Of a DNA stretch of 64,000 nt, positions 57,821-64,000 are shown one piece after another. Below the pieces are notes generated by a model. It was not told the origin of the DNA and made no database searches. It saw only the letters and a program-made list of their open reading frames with translations. The position numbers were made by a program, and so were the translations under genes. Position 1 is the first letter of the stretch. Each line of letters starts with the position of its first letter. Origin of the DNA: Dendrophyllia cribrosa (taxonomy: Eukaryota > Cnidaria > Anthozoa > Scleractinia > Dendrophylliidae); NCBI GenBank assembly GCA_024195265.1, contig JAJLRJ010000001.1, forward strand, positions 5,015,357-5,079,356, read 5' to 3'.

Positions 57821-60252
57821 ATGGCTAAAGCTGTGGAAACATTTGCCAACATTTCCGCTACGGATTTGCTTAACGCTGTTCCGCAGCTTTTCGGCTGGGT
57901 CAGGAAAGAGGATGATTCTACAGGATTGTTATCAGTGGTAAAAAAGCTCGATGGTGGCTGTAAGTACTTGGTCATTGTTTTTACCAGTGAATAGAAAACT
58001 ACATCAACTTTCAACTTCAACTTCAACTTTCTTTTATTATTGTACTATTCATTTGACGCCTCAACTAAAACACTCAGATACAGTTATTGAATAATTTCTA
58101 TCTACATATCAAGAATGTATTAAGATGAAATAAAACCTGTCTGTTATATGGTTTAAAACTATGATTATGATTATTGAACATGTGTGTTCTTCTGTTTTGT
58201 CTTCTGAAGATCCATCTTGTTGCTCTTAAGGGGACAGAAAAGTAAAGATGGATGGACTGCATCAGAAACTTAACAGAAACTATACACTGAAACCTTAAAT
58301 GCAGAATATCAGTTTGAAAATACTATGAAAACATGACTTAGTGACATATTATAAGAAGAGTGGATAGTCTCAGTAGATTGTATGTGCCCTGTTTTACTTT
58401 TCATTGACAAAGATTTACATGTAAATGGATAATTGGAGGGGCTATAGAGAAATTCATATGTTAGTTTGTAATTGAAAGTCAAAATCTTTGTTTCCTTTTA
58501 TAAATATGGGATGTATTTTAAGATCATGAATGAAGGAACTCTTATTTTTTAAACTGAGTAATGTTGCCAGGTCTACGAGCCTTGTGAGAGCAAAAACACT
58601 GTACGACACCTTTTACGATTTCGGCAACAAAAGATGTCGAAAAGACCACCATGAAATACTACTCTGATGGTGCAAAAACATTTACTGGCAACTGGAAAAA
58701 ATAATCCTATACTGAGGAATTAATTTACTTAGGATAGTGGATCTCGCTATTGGTCAACCGATGCTTTCTAAAACAGTGATCGTAAAATGAATCCATGCAT
58801 AATTATATTTTCACATTCAGTTAATCGTTGGACACCAGTTTGCCGTTTCAGATTCATTTCAGATTCGTTTCAGAGTTAATTAGCGCGTTTACCCTTTTGT
58901 ATATAATTCATGCAGTTCTTTGGTTTGATGAATCTCTTTATCTAGCTTCTTTCTTAGAGACAAAATTATATTACGAACAATGCCTTTGCAGTATTTCTTT
59001 AACTCATTATAATGCGTATGAGAGGGAGGATTAAAAAAACAAACAGGGACAGCCAAATAAAAAGTTAAGGTTCTCAAACCGGAAATGTAAACTGACGTTT
59101 CCGGACCCGATAAAAACTACTATACGCCTGGCGGTTTCGAAAGGTTGAAAAATGCTATTTTTGGTTCTCAAAAAGTCCAACTAAAAATTTCGAGAGGAAA
59201 ATAGCTCCATTAAAAAATTCTTGGAAATCATACTTTCGGCCTTTTGAATTTTCAGCCGAGGAATACGAACAGATCAGTCGAAAATTGGTAGCTGATAACA
59301 ACATGACTTTCTAAAGCCTTTGTCATGGGTGCCCCTTTATAAGATGATTGTCCGATGTATAATGAGAAAAGTTAATTTTAAAAAGTGCCAAAAATGTGAA
59401 AATATTCCAGACGTTTCGGGCTTAGCCCTTCCAGTCGATCAGTGGAATATGTCATTTTTTCTTCAAATATTATGCCTAGTTATGTATATATATCATTATA
59501 TATAACCAAGGGACACTGTCACAAGTGCGCATGCGCCAGTTTCTCGAAATCGAAAGTTCAGCCTGAATTTTCCAAGTTGAAGTGTCAATTTCAAATTGGC
59601 GTTGACAAGTGGCGGTGGTCACGGTGAAAAACGAATAAACTCGGGACGGTCCGCGCATGCGAATCCGTGACAGTGTCCTTTTAAACAGTCCAAAATAATG
59701 TGTAATGTGCTGTAGCTTGCATACGATGTAGCACTGTAGTTTATTAAAACACAAAGCGTCTGACCTGGTTCATCTCAGAACTTTAACAGGGTTAAAAAAC
59801 TGATATCAGCAGCATCAGACAAACGTATCAAAGCAACGAAAATGTCTTTCCACTTTTTGCTTGTGACTAAACAAGAAAACTTAAGAAATAATATTTTGTT
59901 CTACCTTTGGTTTGAAAACTCACAATTGTCCTGACATTATATCCCTAGCCGACGAGCTTCAGAGTGCTTTAAATTTATTATGCAAATTAGCTGAGTGCAT
60001 ATTGAATGTGCACTTAGCTAATTTGCATAATATTATAAAGCACTTCCATTTAAACAATACATATAAGAAATGCGGTAAAGTATATTACTTCTGTTTTTTT
60101 AAAGAAAACAAATTAAATATCTTTATTCAGTTGATTTTCTATTTCCACATAGGGCCCTGGCATTATATGATCCTGAGAACTGGTTGTCTGTACTTGTTCA
60201 AAAAACCCAATTCTCCGAATTTTACCGATGCAATTCCTCTCACGAAATACAG
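57821..60252 (+). CDS. PH-domain protein, first two coding exons of an adaptor paralogue (partial)
   Basis: Exon 1 57,821-57,959 (ATG GCT AAA...) and exon 2 60,153-60,252 join in phase through a split tryptophan codon. They read DLLNAVPQLFGWVRKEDD... then WPWHYMILRTGCLYLFKK...TKYR. This is the first half of a PH domain. It parallels the SH3BP2-like gene: DLLN then GWxRKE, a phase-1 intron inside a Trp codon, a second exon of exactly 100 nt ending in phase 2, and the motif YxILxxGCLY. A tandem paralogue is therefore likely. No following exon was recognised before 64,000, so the gene continues beyond the window, has exons I missed, or is broken. Both splice donors are strong (GTAAGT). Confidence 0.7.
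59508..59680. mobile_element. Short MITE, AAGGGACACTGTCAC ends
   Basis: Ends AAGGGACACTGTCAC and inverse GTGACAGTGTCCTTTT, both followed inward by CGCATGCGC. About 172 bp, in the PH gene intron. Confidence 0.7.
59975..60032. repeat. 58-bp palindrome carrying two ATGCAAAT octamers
   Basis: 'ttatgcaaattagctragtgc' mirrored around 'atattgaat', 120 bp before PH exon 2. Both arms contain an octamer (POU-type) site, which may be chance. Confidence 0.85.
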
Positions 60253-62510
60253 GTAAGTTTTGTAACGAAGAGTAGTTATTTGTTCATGATCGGTATTCCT
60301 GTCTGTTGTATGTTTGTTGCATGTTCATGATACAGAGTCGATCAGTTATCCCATGTCATGATCATGAACAATAAACAGCCAATATAAAGAAGGTTAGAAT
60401 TGAAGAAGCTATGTATTTAATGGAGTTATGTCATGGTGATCTTGAGGTTTTTGGGTCAAAACTGCCCCAAATAAAAACTAAGTACCTCTGTCATACAGGA
60501 AATAATTATAGAACACTAAGAGGAAGATATCGAGTGAATTTTCGAAGGGAACAAAGGCTCCTGTCAGCCAACCCGTGATTAAGAAATTCTCTATAGTTTA
60601 CACATCGCTGGCTCTTGTTTGAGCGACCCTTCCTTACGATCAAAGGCTCCTCAGGGAGCCAACTCGTAAATATGAAACGCTCTAAATTAAAAAAAAAATG
60701 CAAAATGGTTAAAATACAATTGGCAAAAAAATGGTCAAAAATACAATTTTGAAACATGCAGTTCAATAAACTGAAGGCGACCGCGCTCACAGAGAGAAGA
60801 CAGCGGGAGAAATACAAGGTAAAGAGGCCGGGTAAGTGGCTCGCGCAGTGCTGCCATGAAAGGCGACTGCGTTCACCGCACCGGGGAAAAACCACTTGGA
60901 AAAAATCACCCTGAATAGTACCAAATACCCCATTTGCGCCCCACTGACGTAAAAAGTAGCGGCGGCGCCCAAGAGAGACAAAACGTTTGAAAAACGAAGA
61001 TTATTAAGATAGAAAGAGAGGCGTGACCTCAACTGGGCAAGAAGCTTTGGGGGAGAAGAAGGGGTGGCACAAAAACGATAATCGTTTCGCCAAACCAAAA
61101 ACTTTAAAATGTTGAGGATGTGAACAAAACTCGGAGGACACAACGTAACTCATCTGAACTACACCCAAACAGCAAATGGCGCACCCCCAAGGAAGGAGCC
61201 AAAGGTGAAGATACAGATAAGAGAGGCTGGATGTACAAAATATTGTATGTTGGATTAGAGAACAGTGAAAAATGTTGCGCTAGCGATTCACCCCCAAAAC
61301 CACAAAAGTAAGCAGGCTGATCATTGTAATCAGAAGAAATTAACCAAACGATGCAAGTGCAGTGTATAAAAAACCCCATGGGCCACCTTCAATTTAAATC
61401 ATGAGCTATGGCGAAGTAGCTACTTTTCATGTTTAAATTTCAAGGACAAGCATTAAATCGCGTGTCTCTGTTGAAAAATCCATTTGGGTTGTGCAGATTT
61501 CTTTTAATGTTCCATCAAAGAACTCTAAATGCAAAACATCGGAGCTGCGCTTTCAAAATGTCCCATTTTAAATATATTTCTTTTGCATTTGCCACGAAAG
61601 CCTTGTGCACTCACTGGTCAGCGCAATTACCAAGAGAAGTTTACAGCTGAACGCGAGAGCAACCACTGCGAGCATCCGTTAGTTCCTTTGATCGAGCCAT
61701 GGACGAATAAACTAACTTTGAACCGGTAAAACAAGTTTACAAACTTGTTCAGCCTCTCGCGCATGCTCTCATCTACGTAACAGCTGCGTTTAAGCGAGCC
61801 CGCTATGTAACAATCAAAATGGCGTCCAAGGTGACGAAGACATTTTTGCCACGAAACAACGGCACGTGCTACAATTTTCCCGCGAAACAATGTCAAATGC
61901 ATCACGTAGGGCGTCACGTGGCTGGGCATGCTCGATGGAAAAGCAAACAGATGCTCGCAGTGCTCGGTGTAGGAGAATCCACTGCTCGCAGGGTAGTGAA
62001 TTTGCCGACAACCCGTGTTAAAAATAGGTCCGCAATGCGTACACGAGTGAGCTAACGATGAAAATTTGCACGGAAATATCTAGAGACGGAATTTGTGATG
62101 TCGAAAATGTTACTGTCAAAGATATTAAGCTAAATGAGAAATACACCATAGGCTGTCTGCCTCTGATTTTTCATAAAAACTATTTAACGATATAATGTGG
62201 TACTGTCACAGGTATGGAAGCACAACTTAAAAAAATGGTTCATTGACTGTATAATTGGTGCAAGTGTTCCAAGTCCAAGAGATGTGATAAAAACACATGT
62301 CCACCAAGCACCATTGTGGCTTGCACGAGACGACAACCACAAAATATTCGCGCAAACGTTTTCTCCTAAAAAAGATTACAAAGATTAAAAAGATTTCAAA
62401 CAAATCGTTCATACGCAAAATTAAACTTTCCCAAAATGATTTTGGTTGCAGTCACTTGGACAAGTCTAGGTATGTCTGGAGGCCTCGACCAGAGAGGCGC
62501 ATTAAGACTT
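60253..62510. other. Downstream of PH exon 2, no exon recognised
   Basis: Open frames on both strands (for example 60,787-61,143 minus and 61,819-62,055 plus) lack family resemblance. 'tttggttgcag' at 62,443 and 'tctag|gtatgt' at 62,468 could frame a 24-nt microexon in matching phase, but nothing else supports it. Confidence 0.4.
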
Positions 62511-62517
62511 GATATGT

Positions 62518-62640
62518 CCCGATTGTCCCTTTAGTCCTGATAGTCCTCGTTTTGTCCTTTTTGTCCTCAAATTGTCCCTTGTGTCCTTGATTTGTCCCTT
62601 GTGTCCTTGATTTGTCCTTTGTGCCCTTGTCTTTTTAAGG
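62518..62640 (+). repeat. Degenerate minisatellite of TTTGTCC words
   Basis: About eight repeats of a 10-18-base unit such as 'ttgatttgtcccttgtgtcc'. Confidence 0.8.
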
Positions 62641-62662
62641 TAAACATTTCGTTAAAGGTCGT

Positions 62663-62786
62663 TTGTGGTGGTGGTGAAAACAAGAGAATTGTGGTGGTGG
62701 TGAAAACAAGAGAATTGTGGTGGTGGTGAAAATAAGAGAATTGTGGTGGTGGTGAAAATAAGAGAATTGTGGTGGTGGTGAAAACT
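62663..62786 (+). repeat. Minisatellite, five copies of a 26-bp unit
   Basis: Unit: TTGTGGTGGTGGTG then AAAACAAGAGAA; copies 3 and 4 have AAAATAAG. The last copy is truncated. Confidence 0.95.
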
Positions 62787-62789
62787 CAT

Positions 62790-62888
62790 GTACCCCTCCT
62801 GTACCCCTCCTGTACCCCTCCTGTACCCCTCCTGTACCCTTTCTGTACCCCTCCTGTACCCTTTCTGTACCCCTCCTGTACCCCTATC
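62790..62888 (+). repeat. Minisatellite, nine copies of an 11-bp unit
   Basis: GTACCCCTCCT with variants GTACCCTTTCT at copies 5 and 7. It starts 3 bases after the preceding minisatellite. Confidence 0.95.
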
Positions 62889-64000
62889 ATTTGATCACAA
62901 CAGTAAACGCGGATATCTAGTTACATTTTATATATATGATCAAGGATTTGCGAAAACAGCCTCGAATAATAAATTTCTTGGATGATAAACGTGGCGTTAT
63001 AGAAGTATACCAGTTCCCAAAATCCTTACAACCCCCGTCCGAGTTCTCCAGTTAAATAAAGACATTATTCAAACGATAAAACAAAGTGGATTTACTTACA
63101 CGGAGATGAACCAAACGTAAAATCGTTTTCAGAGGAAACCTTTGCTTCCGAAAAAAAGGCAACAAAGCTTTAGGACTGCAATACAGCCTTATAGTGAATT
63201 CGCGCTACGTCCGTAAAGCTATTTCATTCTAACATTTTGTTCTTGACTTCCTTATCATTTGTGTAGTATATGGATTTAAGTTGTTCTAAATAAAACAGCT
63301 TTTGTTGACATAATGATTTGATGAAATTAAATATATTTTTACTTAAACAGAGTGTGGGTTTATTGTTTGATTAACGCATGTAATTGGTTGCTTTGTTTAT
63401 TTTTCTGAGGTGCTAATTTTTCATGCAAATTTAGTTTAGTGTAAGTTCGCATAATTAGAAGTTTGAACATTGAAACTACCGAAAAGAAATTAAAACTTAA
63501 AGTGGGTGATGGCTGGGAAACTGAAAATCCATATAGAGGCTAGCGATGAAGCGGCAATGAGAATGTTGCGGTAGAAACGAATAAGAAGTGGTTTCTTTTA
63601 CACTGCGCGATTTTATTGAGTATATCAAAATCCTATAAGGTGTTTACAATTGTTAAATTGAAACGTTCAGCTATATTACTTCTCTCGGTCAGCGTTTATG
63701 TTTCCTTACAGTTACAACTTGTGTTGACTTCTTTCCCAATTCGATATACCCATTCGCACGAGTAAGCATCCAAGAACATCACCCATATTACAGCAAAGGG
63801 TCTTTACGAGTAAATGGAGAATGTTTTCGTCGTCCAACAGCAAACTGTAGCTCGCAACATCATACATATTGAGACAGGCTTCACAAATATGATTATCCTC
63901 CACTGAATCAAACGCTAAAGCGTTGACACATAGTTTTTTTATCCAAAACCAACTGAAGATAGTTTTTCACTTGTTCGATGCTAGCGCTGCGAAATGTGAT
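62889..64000. other. Right end of window, one weak Cys-containing frame
   Basis: On the minus strand, 63,903-63,712 reads EDNHICEACLNMYDVASYS then LLVKTLCC; the CxxC/CC spacing could be zinc-binding. The adjacent upstream frame (VKNYLQLVLDKKTMCQRF) is separated by a stop or frameshift. Not recognised. It could be the end of a gene entering from the right. Confidence 0.3.

Noticed and set aside
60787..61379. Two overlapping minus-strand frames of 118 and 91 codons
   Set aside because: No domain or splice support; base composition like the surrounding intergenic DNA.
61819..62055. Small gene MASKVTKTFLPRNNG...
   Set aside because: Overlaps equally open frames on the opposite strand (61,627-61,929 and 61,814-62,011), no family resemblance and no supporting exon.
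62663..62888. CRISPR-like array
   Set aside because: Direct tandem repeats without spacers in a eukaryotic context; these are minisatellites.

Overview
This window is animal genomic DNA: small exons with GT-AG introns, no operons, and a very dense load of DNA transposons. Several repeat families look like those common in anthozoan cnidarians, so a stony coral or close relative is the best guess. That assignment is an inference from gene and repeat style, not from a marker gene.

Layout. (1) 1042-8701 is an apparently intact 7.7 kb DNA transposon with perfect 35-bp terminal inverted repeats (TIRs). Its two genes are convergent: an 11-exon DDE/D2H transposase resembling the Kolobok group (787 aa), and a 4-exon 283-aa protein joining a CXC-type cysteine cluster to the cytoplasmic 'ballast' domain known from the P2X7 receptor. 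(2) 9.5-13.1 kb is nested repeat DNA, including a 2.8 kb TTAA-flanked element whose interior folds back on itself. (3) 13.6-28.2 kb, minus strand, carries 13 exons of a divergent kinesin motor (407 aa recovered); its tail exons were not found. Its introns hold a Harbinger-like MITE, a Tigger-like MITE, a palindrome with 9-bp target-site duplications (TSDs), a roughly 125-bp satellite split by an hAT-type MITE, and a 1.0 kb element ending in CCCGGCGTAGC. (4) 29,249-33,149 is a 3.9 kb element with the same CCCGGCGTAGC ends and a 6-bp TSD. It encodes a tyrosine recombinase retaining the R, K, HxxR, W and Y residues. With the 1.0 kb element it looks like an autonomous/non-autonomous pair of tyrosine-recombinase transposons with inverted termini, the most unusual thing here. 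(5) 39.2-51.4 kb, plus strand, is a complete 12-exon adaptor gene of PH - proline-rich - SH2 layout (504 aa, SH3BP2-like). Its introns are filled with TTAA-type MITEs, a SINE, hAT elements and a 1.5 kb CCTT tract. (6) 57.8-60.25 kb holds the first two exons of a second PH-domain gene whose exon 2 matches the adaptor's in length and phase, probably a tandem paralogue running off or hidden in the right end. The rest of 52-64 kb is intergenic or intronic, with MITEs and minisatellites.

The host genes act in unrelated processes: microtubule motor, and tyrosine-kinase-linked adaptor signalling. Most other content is explained by at least six transposon classes inserted into each other. Exon models were read by eye from splice signals and frame continuity. 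No database search was possible.
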